A stretch of DNA of 64,000 bases, from the NCBI GenBank assembly GCA_038229715.1, contig JBBROD010000005.1, forward strand, positions 18,737-82,736, read 5' to 3'. Origin of the DNA: JANMES01 sp038229715. Its GTDB lineage: Bacteria; Planctomycetota; Phycisphaerae; Tepidisphaerales; Tepidisphaeraceae. The notes beneath the pieces are model-generated. The model was not told the DNA's origin, did no database searches, and saw nothing but the letters and a program-made list of their open reading frames with translations. Numbering within the stretch: position 1 is the first letter of the stretch; each line of letters begins with the position of its first letter. Below, piece after piece: positions 7,482 through 15,743 of this stretch. The position numbers were made by a program, and so were the translations under genes.

Positions 7482-10400
7482 ATGACTCAGCTCGCCAACC
7501 ACCCGTCCTACCTGCAGATCGAAGACCGACTTGACTCGCTAGGGCAGAAGTACCGGCTGCACCGGATGCTGCGCGGGGTGGTGCTGTTTACCACAATTGC
7601 AGTCGGGAGCACGTTCGCAGCGACCGGCGCGGTGTTCCTGATGAGCCGCGACGGGCACGGCGCGGGGACGGCCGGCTATGTGATCGCGATCGCCTGGGGG
7701 CTGACGTTGATCGCCGCTGCCGTGTGGTGGCTGGTTCGGCCGCTGCTGATGCGGCCGCGGGCGATTGAAGTGGCCCGGCTGGTTGAATCGCGCGTCGGCG
7801 GGTTGCACAACGGGCTGACCAACGCATTGCTGCTGGCCGATCGCGAAGACGTCGCAGCCAATCCATGGTCGCCGGGGATTATCGATGAAATCGCGGGGCG
7901 CACACTGAATCAGCCGCTGGGCGATGTGGTGCGCGTCAGCGATCACAAAACGCTTTTCACGCGGTGCGCGATCGTGCTGTTGCCGATGCTGGTTGTCACG
8001 CTGATCTGGCCGGGCGCGTTCGCGCGCGGGTGGCGGCAGATGCTGGCCCCGACGAGCTTTGTCCCAGCCGTCGGGGCGGCGGAAATCGTCAGTGTCGATC
8101 CGGGCAACGTCACGCGCGTGGCCGGGCAGCCGCTGGAAGTCACACTCCTCGCCAAAGGGCCGGCCGATAGTTCTGCGACATTGATCTTCGATCACGGTTT
8201 GCCGACCGTCGCGCTCGCGAGCGTTGCCGGCAATGACGAACTGCTGCACTTCGCAGGGCGCGTCGATCATGTCGATGAATCGCTCCGCTACCGCGTGGAG
8301 GTGGCCGGCACGCAGAGCGAGTGGTTTAGCGTCAGCATCGTTCGCCAAATCAAACTGACCAACCTGTCGCTGCAAATCACCCCGCCGGCCTACACGCACC
8401 TGCCGCAGAGGACCGTGACGATCAAACCCGACGCGCCGAACGAAACACCGATCAGCGTGCCGCAGGGCAGCACCGTTCAGTTGACGACTGCGACGGACGT
8501 GCCGGTGTCGGCGGCGCTGCTGCAGACGGGCGCGGGCAACGTCGCGCCGTCGCCGATGACGCGGGTGGAGAAGACGGATCGGTTTTACGGCAAGTTCACG
8601 GTGATCGACGATACGCCGGTGAGCGTGCTGATCACCAACAGCAGCGGCAACATCGCCGCGACGCTGCCGGCTACGCCGCTGAGCATCGGCGTGACGAAGG
8701 ACGTCGCCCCGCGGATCGAAGTAAAATGGCCGACCGCCGATGCGGTGATGACGCCCGATGCGGAACTCAAAGTGCGTGCGACGCTGCGCGACGATTACGG
8801 CCTGACCGGCGCTCGCGTGCTTCTGGCCGCCGGGCCGGATGCGCCGCTGACGACCGTCGACACCCAAAATTTCGCCGACACTTCCGGTAACAGCGCTGTT
8901 ACCGAAAAAACCATCGAGCTCGTGCTGATGGTCGACGCCGCCAACCGTAAGCACGGGATGTCGATCCGCGTGCAGATCGAGGCGACGGATAGCCGCGCCC
9001 TAAGTCGCATGGGCAACCCGCCCGTGCCTAACGACGCCGCCGGGCATGGGCTGGCAGCCCATGCGACAAACGACGATCTCGGCCCGCAGACCACGCAGTC
9101 GCCGGTGTTTGAAGTGAAGTTCCGCGATAAGGAAGTCACCGCCAAGGAGCAGAAGGAATCCGCCGACAAGCTCCGCGCCGTTTTGCAGGCGATGCTGAAG
9201 AAGCAGAAAGAGCTCAACAGCAAAACCGTCGCCCGCATGGACACGGATGTTGTCGCCGCCAAGGCGATCGAGACCGGCCAGTCCGATCTCCGCCAGCAGT
9301 TCACCACGACGGCCGACACGTTCACGTTCGATGACAGCAACCAGATCGTGAAGCGCACGCTGCAGATGATGGCGGTGAACGTAGCGAAGGAAGCCGTTGA
9401 ATTCGCCGGCCAGCTGCAGACCGAGCCGGCCGCCGCCGCGCGGGTAAAGATCGACCGCGATCTGCAAAGCCGCCAACGCCGGATCATCTCCACGCTCGAG
9501 AGTTTGCTGGCGATGCTGAACAACACGCCCGAGCCCGCCACTCAGCCGGCGGACAAGCGCTCCGGCGATATGCCCAACAAAAAAGAGGCGATGGAGAAGC
9601 TCAACGAGGCGCTCAAGAAGTACATGGAAGAGCAGCGCAAAATCCTCGATCAAACCGCCAGCCTCGCCAAACGCCCGGTCGACGACTGGACCGACAAGGA
9701 CAAGAAGCTGGCCGACGAACTGGCGATGAGCCAGGAGAAACTCGATGCCTTCATGCAGGAAAAAATCGCCGATTTCAGCAAGAACGCCGAACAGGACATG
9801 AGTAACGCCTCGATGGTGAAAGACGCGCTGGCGATCTACAGCGAAGTCACGATGGCCACGGACGCGCTCAAGAAGCAGGCCGTCGAGATCGCCGTGCCCG
9901 CCGAGGAAAGTGGGCTGGAAGGCGCGAAGGAGCTATCGACCAATATCGAGAAATGGCTGACGGACGAGCCCGACCGCAAGAAGTGGACGCAGGAAGATCT
10001 GCAGAGCAAATCCGACACGCCCATGCCCGAGTTGCCCAAGGAACTGGAAGACATGGTCGGCGAACTGATGGAGCAGCAGGAAGATTTGTTCGACGAGATG
10101 GAAGATGCCAACGCCAACATCACCGACAGCGCCGACAAAGGCATCGGCTGGGACGCTGCCGACGGGCCGATCGCCGACATGAGCGCCAAGGGCGTCACCG
10201 GCAATCAGCTCCCCAACAACAACGAAATGGGCGGCCGGGCGGGTGAGGGGCGCAGCGGCAAAAGCCAGGGCGAGTTCGTCGGCGATAACGCCGTCGGCAA
10301 AGGCGGCCGCAACACGCCCACGCGGCTCGATCCGACGCCGTTCCAGCAAGGGCAGATCAACGACACCAGCAAAGACCCCGTCGGCGGCGCGACCGGCGGG

Positions 10401-10829
10401 GGCAAAATGTCCGGCCAGGGCGGTCAAGGCCTGGAAGGCCCTGTGCCTCCAAAAGTCCAGCAGGAAATGAAACGCCTCGCCGAGAAGCAGGCCGAACTCC
10501 GCAACAAGGCCGAGCGCCTCGACCTGCAGTACAAGCTCGGCAAGTACGACAACTTCAAACTCATGGAAGCCACAGTGCTGATGCGCAAAGTGGAAAATGA
10601 TCTCAACGCCAATCGCTACAGCAATGCCATGCGCCGCAAAGACCTGCTGCTCGACAGCCTCGACACCAGCCAGCTCTTGCTCGGCGGCGAAGTGCACGTG
10701 CAGCAGGACACGACACCGACGGTGACGCAGAAAACCCAGCAAGACATCAACGACGCCATGAAAGGCGACCTCCCGCCGGCGTGGAGCGAGGCGCTCAAGC
10801 AGTACTACCAGAAGCTGGGACAGCAGTAG
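7482..10829 (+). CDS. Large DUF4175-family membrane-anchored protein
   Basis: A 1115-residue protein with GGAG 9 bases before the ATG. Two hydrophobic helices lie near residues 27-50 and 65-85, a third near 160-180 before a long extracytoplasmic part. Beta-sandwich-like segments contain ITPPAYTHLPQRTV and LRATLRDDYGLTG-type motifs (here VRATLRDDYGLTGARVLL), typical of DUF4175. From about residue 560 it becomes helical and rich in Lys, Glu and Gln (coiled coil), then Gly/Asn-rich (900-990), ending with a helical Gln/Lys-rich tail. Function is unknown; such proteins are thought to sit at the cell surface. Residues about 509-528 are encoded by a palindromic repeat (9004-9067) without breaking the frame. 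Confidence 0.8.
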   Translation: MTQLANHPSYLQIEDRLDSLGQKYRLHRMLRGVVLFTTIAVGSTFAATGAVFLMSRDGHGAGTAGYVIAIAWGLTLIAAAVWWLVRPLLMRPRAIEVARLVESRVGGLHNGLTNALLLADREDVAANPWSPGIIDEIAGRTLNQPLGDVVRVSDHKTLFTRCAIVLLPMLVVTLIWPGAFARGWRQMLAPTSFVPAVGAAEIVSVDPGNVTRVAGQPLEVTLLAKGPADSSATLIFDHGLPTVALASVAGNDELLHFAGRVDHVDESLRYRVEVAGTQSEWFSVSIVRQIKLTNLSLQITPPAYTHLPQRTVTIKPDAPNETPISVPQGSTVQLTTATDVPVSAALLQTGAGNVAPSPMTRVEKTDRFYGKFTVIDDTPVSVLITNSSGNIAATLPATPLSIGVTKDVAPRIEVKWPTADAVMTPDAELKVRATLRDDYGLTGARVLLAAGPDAPLTTVDTQNFADTSGNSAVTEKTIELVLMVDAANRKHGMSIRVQIEATDSRALSRMGNPPVPNDAAGHGLAAHATNDDLGPQTTQSPVFEVKFRDKEVTAKEQKESADKLRAVLQAMLKKQKELNSKTVARMDTDVVAAKAIETGQSDLRQQFTTTADTFTFDDSNQIVKRTLQMMAVNVAKEAVEFAGQLQTEPAAAARVKIDRDLQSRQRRIISTLESLLAMLNNTPEPATQPADKRSGDMPNKKEAMEKLNEALKKYMEEQRKILDQTASLAKRPVDDWTDKDKKLADELAMSQEKLDAFMQEKIADFSKNAEQDMSNASMVKDALAIYSEVTMATDALKKQAVEIAVPAEESGLEGAKELSTNIEKWLTDEPDRKKWTQEDLQSKSDTPMPELPKELEDMVGELMEQQEDLFDEMEDANANITDSADKGIGWDAADGPIADMSAKGVTGNQLPNNNEMGGRAGEGRSGKSQGEFVGDNAVGKGGRNTPTRLDPTPFQQGQINDTSKDPVGGATGGGKMSGQGGQGLEGPVPPKVQQEMKRLAEKQAELRNKAERLDLQYKLGKYDNFKLMEATVLMRKVENDLNANRYSNAMRRKDLLLDSLDTSQLLLGGEVHVQQDTTPTVTQKTQQDINDAMKGDLPPAWSEALKQYYQKLGQQ
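9004..9067. repeat. Inverted repeat element, family G, inside the DUF4175 gene
   Basis: GTCGCATGGGC near 9005 pairs with GCCCATGCGAC ending at 9067, and the inner part GGCATGGGCTGGCAGCCCAT is itself palindromic. The same element occurs between genes at 32581-32639. Here it is translated as SRMGNPPVPNDAAGHGLAAH followed by A-T, in a loop between the beta and coiled-coil parts. Confidence 0.8.
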
Positions 10830-10837
10830 GATTTTAT

Positions 10838-10915
10838 AGCCGCAGATGGACGCAGATGAACGCAGATAAGAGAAAACGAGTTCTTATCTGCGTTCATCTG
10901 CGTCCATCTGCGGCT
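10838..10915. repeat. Inverted repeat element, family E, copy 1
   Basis: Arms built from the unit CGCAGATG(A/G)A: 10838-10870 pairs with 10883-10915. It starts 8 bases after the DUF4175 stop and contains the stop and last codons of the convergent GT2 gene. A nested second copy is at 26299-26472. Confidence 0.9.
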
Positions 10916-11855
10916 CAATCGTGTTTGTGCTTTGGCGTAGGATTCGGCCGGTGGCGATGATCCGTCGAGTTTGGCGATGGAGGAGGCTCCAGAGCGCTCG
11001 TGGCGACGAGATCGTGTTCGCGATGGCGTAAGCCAGGGAAACAGCCGCAGAGCCCACTTCGCCTTTTCGCCATGACGCCCGAGCGCTTTGAACGTGCAAG
11101 TTGACTGCTTCCAGTCGAAAATACGCCGGCAGGCGATTGGAGCCGTGGCGCTTGGCGACTTGGCGCACTTCTTCGATCCGTTTCCAGCTTCCCGTTGCGG
11201 ACTTGTTCTCGCCCAGCCAGCGGTATTGGCTCCAGACCTGCGGGACGTACGCAAGTTCCTGCCCGGCTGAGAGTTTCAGCCAGAGGTCGTAGTCCATGGC
11301 GTAATGCAGGGACGTATCCAGTCCGCCGACGGCTTGGAACGCGCTGAGGCGGAAGAATGTGCTCGGCTGGACGATGTAGTCGCTGTAATGCACCAAGCGG
11401 TGTCGGCTGAACGGCTCGGTGTTGGCGCAGGGACAGAGGTAGCTGCCGTCCGGCCTGATGAACTCGGCGTTGCCGTAGACGAGGGGAATCGTGGGGTGAT
11501 CGCGCAGATACGTCGCGGCGGCGAGGATCGCGCCGGGTTTGTAGCAGTCGTCGCTGTTGAGCCAGGCGATGATTTCGCCGGTGCAGCGGGCGAAACCTTT
11601 GTTGATGGCGTCGGCTTGTCCTTGGTCGGGGGCGCTTTGCCATGAAAAGTTTGTGCTACCCGCTGAAGCGGGCAGACCGCCGACGGACGCGTACTTTTTT
11701 AGTATCTCAACAGTCCCGTCCTTCGAAGCCCCGTCCATCACCACGTACTGCAGGTTCGGGTAGTTCTGGTTGAGCACGCTGCGGATCGTCGCTTCAATGT
11801 ACCGGGCGTGATTGAACGTCGGCGTGACAATGGAGACCGAAGGAAGATCGCTCAT
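10884..11855 (-). CDS. Glycosyltransferase family 2
   Basis: A 323-residue GT-A fold enzyme. The start MSDLPSVSIVTPTFNHARYI at 11855 is chosen because the nucleotide-binding strand begins at once. VVMDGASKDGTVEILKKY is the D-G-S/A-x-D-G motif, and IIAWLNSDDCYKPGAI carries the metal-binding S-D-D. DYDLWLKLSA matches the E/D-D-x-D-L-W acceptor-side motif common in cell-surface glycan GT2 enzymes. No transmembrane segment is evident. Residues about 57-71 (SVGGLPASAG) come from a short palindromic element at 11645-11690, and the last residues (PQMDADERR) and the stop come from the repeat at 10838-10915. It is divergent from the beta-barrel gene, 56 bases apart. Confidence 0.88.
   Translation of the reverse strand: MSDLPSVSIVTPTFNHARYIEATIRSVLNQNYPNLQYVVMDGASKDGTVEILKKYASVGGLPASAGSTNFSWQSAPDQGQADAINKGFARCTGEIIAWLNSDDCYKPGAILAAATYLRDHPTIPLVYGNAEFIRPDGSYLCPCANTEPFSRHRLVHYSDYIVQPSTFFRLSAFQAVGGLDTSLHYAMDYDLWLKLSAGQELAYVPQVWSQYRWLGENKSATGSWKRIEEVRQVAKRHGSNRLPAYFRLEAVNLHVQSARASWRKGEVGSAAVSLAYAIANTISSPRALWSLLHRQTRRIIATGRILRQSTNTIEPQMDADERR
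11645..11690. repeat. Short palindromic element, family D, inside the GT2 gene
   Basis: Core CCCGCTGAAGCGGG with flanks resembling those at 18429-18467 and 28038-28063. Translated within the GT2 protein between the D-G-A-x-D-G motif and the SAPDQGQADAIN segment, where family members normally have a short loop. Confidence 0.75.
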
Positions 11856-11911
11856 AAAAACCGATCGCAATTTAGATTGCGTGCTGACTGATCGGTGCGC
11901 ATCATACCGCC

Positions 11912-12877
11912 ATGAAACTGAAATGGCTCCTGGGCGTCATCGTGGTGTTGAGTGGTTCGGTCCTTCACGCGCAAACCGGGATCGATCTATTGATCAAGCC
12001 CTGGTCGGACGACGCAGGCACGTTTGAAGCCAGTGTAGATGCATTGGTTCTGGATAAGGGCCATTCGCAGAAAACCGATCACGACTTCACCCTTTCGCAG
12101 TATGAAGTGGAAGGCCGTGTCCGCCTCATTCCTGGCGAAGTGAAAAGCCCCCGCTTGGGGTTCGATTACAAGTTCTTCGATCTCGGCGGGAGCGTGCCGG
12201 GTTTGCCGAAGCAGCTGACTGATGAATCGATCGCACTGGGCGCTGGCATTTTGCAGCAGGGCGGGTTGATTCTGGCGGTCAAAGGAGGCATTGGCTATGC
12301 GGGGCCGGCGCCGTTTTCGGACGGCAACGCGTTTTATGGGTTGTTCAATTTCGTTATCGGCTACGAAATCGACGACAACAGCCAGATCGGTTTCATGGTC
12401 GACTACGACGGCAACCGGTCCAGTTACCGCGACATCCCCATACCCGGCTTCGCGTACCGCTTCTGGCGGTACAACCACCAGCTACAGTTGGCAGTGGGCT
12501 TCCCGTACAACAGCATCGAATATCGCCCGACCAAGCAGATCAAGCTGGAGTTGACCTACAACATCCCCGACGATCTGCTGTTGTTCGGCTCGTACGAGAT
12601 CATCCCGCACTGGTCCGTATACGGCAGCGTCGGCCGAACGACCGATACGTTTTATCTGGATTCCACTCAAAACGTGCAAGACCGTCTGTTTTTCCAGCAG
12701 CAACGGGTCGAACTCGGTGTGCAGTTTTCGCCGCAGCCGGATTTTGATTTTCGCTTAGCGGTGGGCTACGCATGGGATCAGGAATTCAGCATCGGCTTCA
12801 GCAGAAGAAACACCGATCTGGTGGCCGACATCTCTGATGAGCCCTATGTGCGGGCGGGAATCGTCTGGAAGTATTGA
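11912..12877 (+). CDS. Outer-membrane beta-barrel-like protein
   Basis: A 321-residue protein with a clear signal peptide (MKLKWLLGVIVVLSGSVLHA, cut near HAQ). The rest is a run of alternating polar and hydrophobic strands with many Tyr, Phe and Gly, for example SPRLGFDYKFFDLGG, GYEIDDNSQIGFMVDYD and FDFRLAVGYAWDQEF, ending in VRAGIVWKY, an aromatic C-terminus as in barrel proteins. It resembles DUF6268-type proteins, but I cannot assign a function; a porin or structural role in the outer membrane is inference. It is followed by a terminator shared with the convergent sodC gene. Confidence 0.65.
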   Translation: MKLKWLLGVIVVLSGSVLHAQTGIDLLIKPWSDDAGTFEASVDALVLDKGHSQKTDHDFTLSQYEVEGRVRLIPGEVKSPRLGFDYKFFDLGGSVPGLPKQLTDESIALGAGILQQGGLILAVKGGIGYAGPAPFSDGNAFYGLFNFVIGYEIDDNSQIGFMVDYDGNRSSYRDIPIPGFAYRFWRYNHQLQLAVGFPYNSIEYRPTKQIKLELTYNIPDDLLLFGSYEIIPHWSVYGSVGRTTDTFYLDSTQNVQDRLFFQQQRVELGVQFSPQPDFDFRLAVGYAWDQEFSIGFSRRNTDLVADISDEPYVRAGIVWKY

Positions 12878-12895
12878 ACGATCACGCCGATCAAC

Positions 12896-12942
12896 GAAAA
12901 ACGGGTCGCGAGTACATCAACTCGCGACCCGTTCCTTTTTCA
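12896..12942. terminator. Bidirectional Rho-independent terminator
   Basis: AACGGGTCGCGAG (12900-12912) pairs with CTCGCGACCCGTT (12921-12933), loop of 8, followed by CCTTTTT on the plus strand and preceded by an A-run that becomes TTTTT on the minus strand. It lies between the convergent barrel and sodC genes and serves both. Confidence 0.9.
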
Positions 12943-12959
12943 TTGTTGCGACGAGGCGA

Positions 12960-13592
12960 TTATTTCATGCCCTTCTCGATTACGCCTCCCGCGATGCGCG
13001 GGCCGGAATTACCGGCGGGGTTGGTCTTCAAGTCGTCCGCTTTAGCGTGAATGATCACGCTATGCCCGACGACCGGGTTGGTCGGGCCGTCGATCGTGAG
13101 GTTGGTTACCGATCGCTCGACGTGGACCTTGCCGTCAGTGTCGGCGAGGATGTTGCCCAAGTCGCCGGCGTGGATGCCCGTGTGGTCGTGATGATCGGGA
13201 TCGCCGTGAGTCTTGGTCATCGCGGGATCGTAGTGCCCGCCGGCGCTGCCCAAGTCGGCGGCGGTCAGGTCGGCCTTGTCGTGGATGTGAATCCCGTGCG
13301 TGGTGCCCGGCTTAAAGCCGGCCAAGTCGATCACGATGACCACAGTGTCTTTCACTTGTGTGAAAGTGACCGTGCCGGTGACATTGTTATCCACCGGCTG
13401 AGTGGTGGCGTTTTTGCTGTGACCAATTTTAGCGACCGCCATTTTGGATGCTTCGACGACGACGGCCTTATCCCCACCGGCGGCCGGTTGAGTAACAGCG
13501 GCGGCGGGCTCGCCGCGCATCGAGTCCATCCACGCACAACCACTGAGCAACGCGAGGGAGAGCGAAAGACCTGCGATTCGTTTAACTGACAT
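12960..13592 (-). CDS. sodC: Cu/Zn superoxide dismutase-like lipoprotein
   Basis: A 210-residue extracytoplasmic protein with an ideal GGAGG before the ATG. The signal ends in the lipobox LLSGC, so Cys19 should be lipidated. After an Ala/Lys linker the SodC fold starts. Metal ligands are visible in THGIHIHDKADL (two His), GSAGGHYDP (bridging His), HDHTGIHAGDLGN (His and Asp) and SVIIHAKADDL (last Cu His), and the anion-guiding Arg is in GPRIAGGVI. It would remove superoxide outside the cytoplasm. Oddity: the two cysteines of the conserved intrasubunit disulfide are absent; the usual RxxCGVI reads RIAGGVI and the partner position has no Cys. Confidence 0.88.
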   Translation of the reverse strand: MSVKRIAGLSLSLALLSGCAWMDSMRGEPAAAVTQPAAGGDKAVVVEASKMAVAKIGHSKNATTQPVDNNVTGTVTFTQVKDTVVIVIDLAGFKPGTTHGIHIHDKADLTAADLGSAGGHYDPAMTKTHGDPDHHDHTGIHAGDLGNILADTDGKVHVERSVTNLTIDGPTNPVVGHSVIIHAKADDLKTNPAGNSGPRIAGGVIEKGMK

Positions 13593-13905
13593 GTGAACCT
13601 CCGAGAGGGAAAAATTTGTTTAACCGAGATGACATTATAAGCCGAGACCGGTGAAACGTCGCGTGTGGAATTGATCGGGGAATTGCTGAATCGTGGCCGG
13701 GGCGTACTACTGCTCCTTTTTCAAGCACCTTCGACCTCACAAGCATCGTCATCCTGAGGTACTCAGAAGGATCTCGAATCTCAAATTGTATTCGGCGTCC
13801 GAGATCCTTCGGAGTACCTCAGGATGACGTGGCCTCGAAGGGTGCAGCCGCCGGCACGAGCTATGACGAGGCAGTGAACTCACGCAGATTACACATCGCG
13901 CCGGA
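13593..13905. other. Intergenic region between sodC and araB
   Basis: This 313-base gap contains the sodC 5' region, a family B inverted repeat (13748-13829) and nothing else that looks coding. It separates the 3' end of the ribulokinase gene from the start of sodC. Confidence 0.7.
13748..13829. repeat. Inverted repeat element, family B, copy 1
   Basis: GTCATCCTGAGGTACTC at 13748 pairs with GAGTACCTCAGGATGAC ending at 13829. Other copies: 17881-17963, 40082-40164 and 50350-50430. Confidence 0.9.
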
Positions 13906-15513
13906 TCACTCTCTGACTTTCTCGGCCAGCGACCGGTAGATCGGATAGAGCTTAGCGTACGCTTTCTTCGCCGGTAGATCGGGGCGGTAGCGTAAATCCT
14001 CCCGCTGGCGGGCCATCGCGGCGATGGCGGTGCTGATCGCGGGATAGCCGGTGACTTCCCGCCCCGCCGCCAGGCAGCCAAGGATCGCACAGCCTAGGCC
14101 TGCCGGTCGATCGCTTTCGGCCAGCGCGATTTTCTCTCCCAGCACGTCGGCATAAATCTGCATCAATAGCGGCGACTTGGCAGGCAGTTCTCCGGTCGCG
14201 ACGAACCGCCGGACCGGCACGCCGGCGGCCTGGAGCGACTCGCGGATTGCTTGGACGTGGAACGCGCAACCTTCGATCGCCGCGCGGTACATCTGCGCGG
14301 GAGTAGTGGAAGGCGTCAACCCGACGAATGCCTCGCTGACGGGTTTGTGGGTTAGCGGTGAACGACGGTCGTTCAGCCAGGAAAGCGCCATCACGCCACC
14401 GCTGCCCGGTGCGAGCGCGGTGGCGTCGTTGATCAACTGTTCTTGCGATTGGCCAAGCGATCGGGCCACCCATGTCAAGGTATCGCCGACGCGGGATGGC
14501 CGGGCTTCGTAGCCGGTGTAGCCGGGCAGGATGCCTTCCTCCACCACACCAGCGATGTCAAGCGGTATCGCGTTGATCCGGCTGTTCATCAAATATGCGC
14601 CAGTGGCCCCCAAAACCAGAATCATCGTGCTGGGCGCCGCCACGCCCGAGCCGGGGACGCACGCATGCGTATCGATGATAGCAGCCGACACGGGAATGCC
14701 CTCGCGCAAGCCGAGCAGTTTCGCCGCCGCCGGCGACAGCAGACCGGCTCGCGCGCCGGGGCTTTCCAACCGCCCGGGCATTTTTTCTGCGACGATGTCG
14801 GCCATCTTCGGATCGACCGTAGCGAAAAACTCGCGCGACGGATAGCCGGTGGCTTTGTTCCACATCTCATTGAAACCCGCTTGGCAGGTCGATCGCACGA
14901 TGTCAGTCCGCTGGCTGTGCGGGTAAATACCGCTGATTAGCTGCCACACCAGCCAGTCGCCGGCGTCGATCCAGACTTGCGCGGCTTCGTAAACGCTCGG
15001 TTCGTCCTGCAGGGTTTCCAGAATCTTGGGGAAGAACGACTCCGCGCCGACCGTCCCGCCGGACCGGCTGAGCCACGGCTCATTGCGCTCGCGCGCCACC
15101 TCGTTTATGCGATCGACGTCAGCCCTTGCGGCGCGGTGCTTTGACAGCTTCGGCCAGGCCAGCGGCACGTCCTTCCACCGCTCAACCGTGCACAGCGGTG
15201 TTCCGTCGACCAAGCAGGGGAGCATGGTGCAACTAGTGAACGCAACGCCGATGCCCACAATTTGATCCGGCGATGCACCGGCCGACTTCATTGCACTCTG
15301 GCACGCGATGGAAAGCGAGTCGAGCCAGTCGTGCGGATGCTGAAGCACGCAATCAAGCGGCCGCGCCCAGCCCGTGGTTGGCGGCGAGGGGTCGATCACA
15401 CCATGTCCGTCAAACTCAACCGCCTGAGCAGCGACGTGGCCGGTGCGGATGTCGACCAACAGCACGCACACCGATTCGGTGCCGTAGTCAATCCCAAGAG
15501 CGAATCGGTCCAT
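13906..15513 (-). CDS. araB: Ribulokinase, FGGY carbohydrate kinase
   Basis: A 535-residue cytosolic kinase that phosphorylates L- or D-ribulose with ATP. The start MDRFALGIDYGTESVCVLLV at 15513 carries the AraB signature G-x-D-x-G-T-x-S-V. Later blocks VGIGVAFTSCTMLPCLVDG, GDWLVWQLISG and the FGGY C-terminal ATP-site segments ILVLGATGAYLMN and GCAFHVQAIRESL match the ribulokinase subfamily, not xylulokinase, and the length is right (about 550). No araA or araD is adjacent, so the pathway is scattered or the substrate differs. It ends beside a family B repeat and begins next to a family A repeat. Confidence 0.88.
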   Translation of the reverse strand: MDRFALGIDYGTESVCVLLVDIRTGHVAAQAVEFDGHGVIDPSPPTTGWARPLDCVLQHPHDWLDSLSIACQSAMKSAGASPDQIVGIGVAFTSCTMLPCLVDGTPLCTVERWKDVPLAWPKLSKHRAARADVDRINEVARERNEPWLSRSGGTVGAESFFPKILETLQDEPSVYEAAQVWIDAGDWLVWQLISGIYPHSQRTDIVRSTCQAGFNEMWNKATGYPSREFFATVDPKMADIVAEKMPGRLESPGARAGLLSPAAAKLLGLREGIPVSAAIIDTHACVPGSGVAAPSTMILVLGATGAYLMNSRINAIPLDIAGVVEEGILPGYTGYEARPSRVGDTLTWVARSLGQSQEQLINDATALAPGSGGVMALSWLNDRRSPLTHKPVSEAFVGLTPSTTPAQMYRAAIEGCAFHVQAIRESLQAAGVPVRRFVATGELPAKSPLLMQIYADVLGEKIALAESDRPAGLGCAILGCLAAGREVTGYPAISTAIAAMARQREDLRYRPDLPAKKAYAKLYPIYRSLAEKVRE

Positions 15514-15623
15514 GCGATTGAGTGTACCGACGGTGCAGGAAATCAACTACGCAGGGCGCGAATGTACAAAAACCCGGTGGCGGGTCAGTTTGAAATGTTT
15601 GCGATTGCGTCGGTTGGAACCTC

Positions 15624-15733
15624 GACCGTACCACGGGCCTCCGGCCCGTGCTAACGACGTAGGAATGTCTATGATGTCAACTTTTCGTAATCTTTGAGTG
15701 ATCGGCACGGGCCGGAGGCCCGTGGTACGGGCG
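15624..15733. repeat. Inverted repeat element, family A, copy 2
   Basis: Arms 15626-15651 and 15704-15731, CCGTACCACGGGCCTCCGGC against its complement. Located between the 5' side of araB and the 3' end of the dihydrouridine synthase gene. Confidence 0.9.
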
Positions 15734-15743
15734 AGTTTTCTCA

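Noticed and set aside
7539..8954. A 471-codon open frame opposite the DUF4175 gene
   Set aside because: Composition (His/Arg/Asp-rich) is that of antisense GC-rich DNA; no motif or ribosome-binding site.
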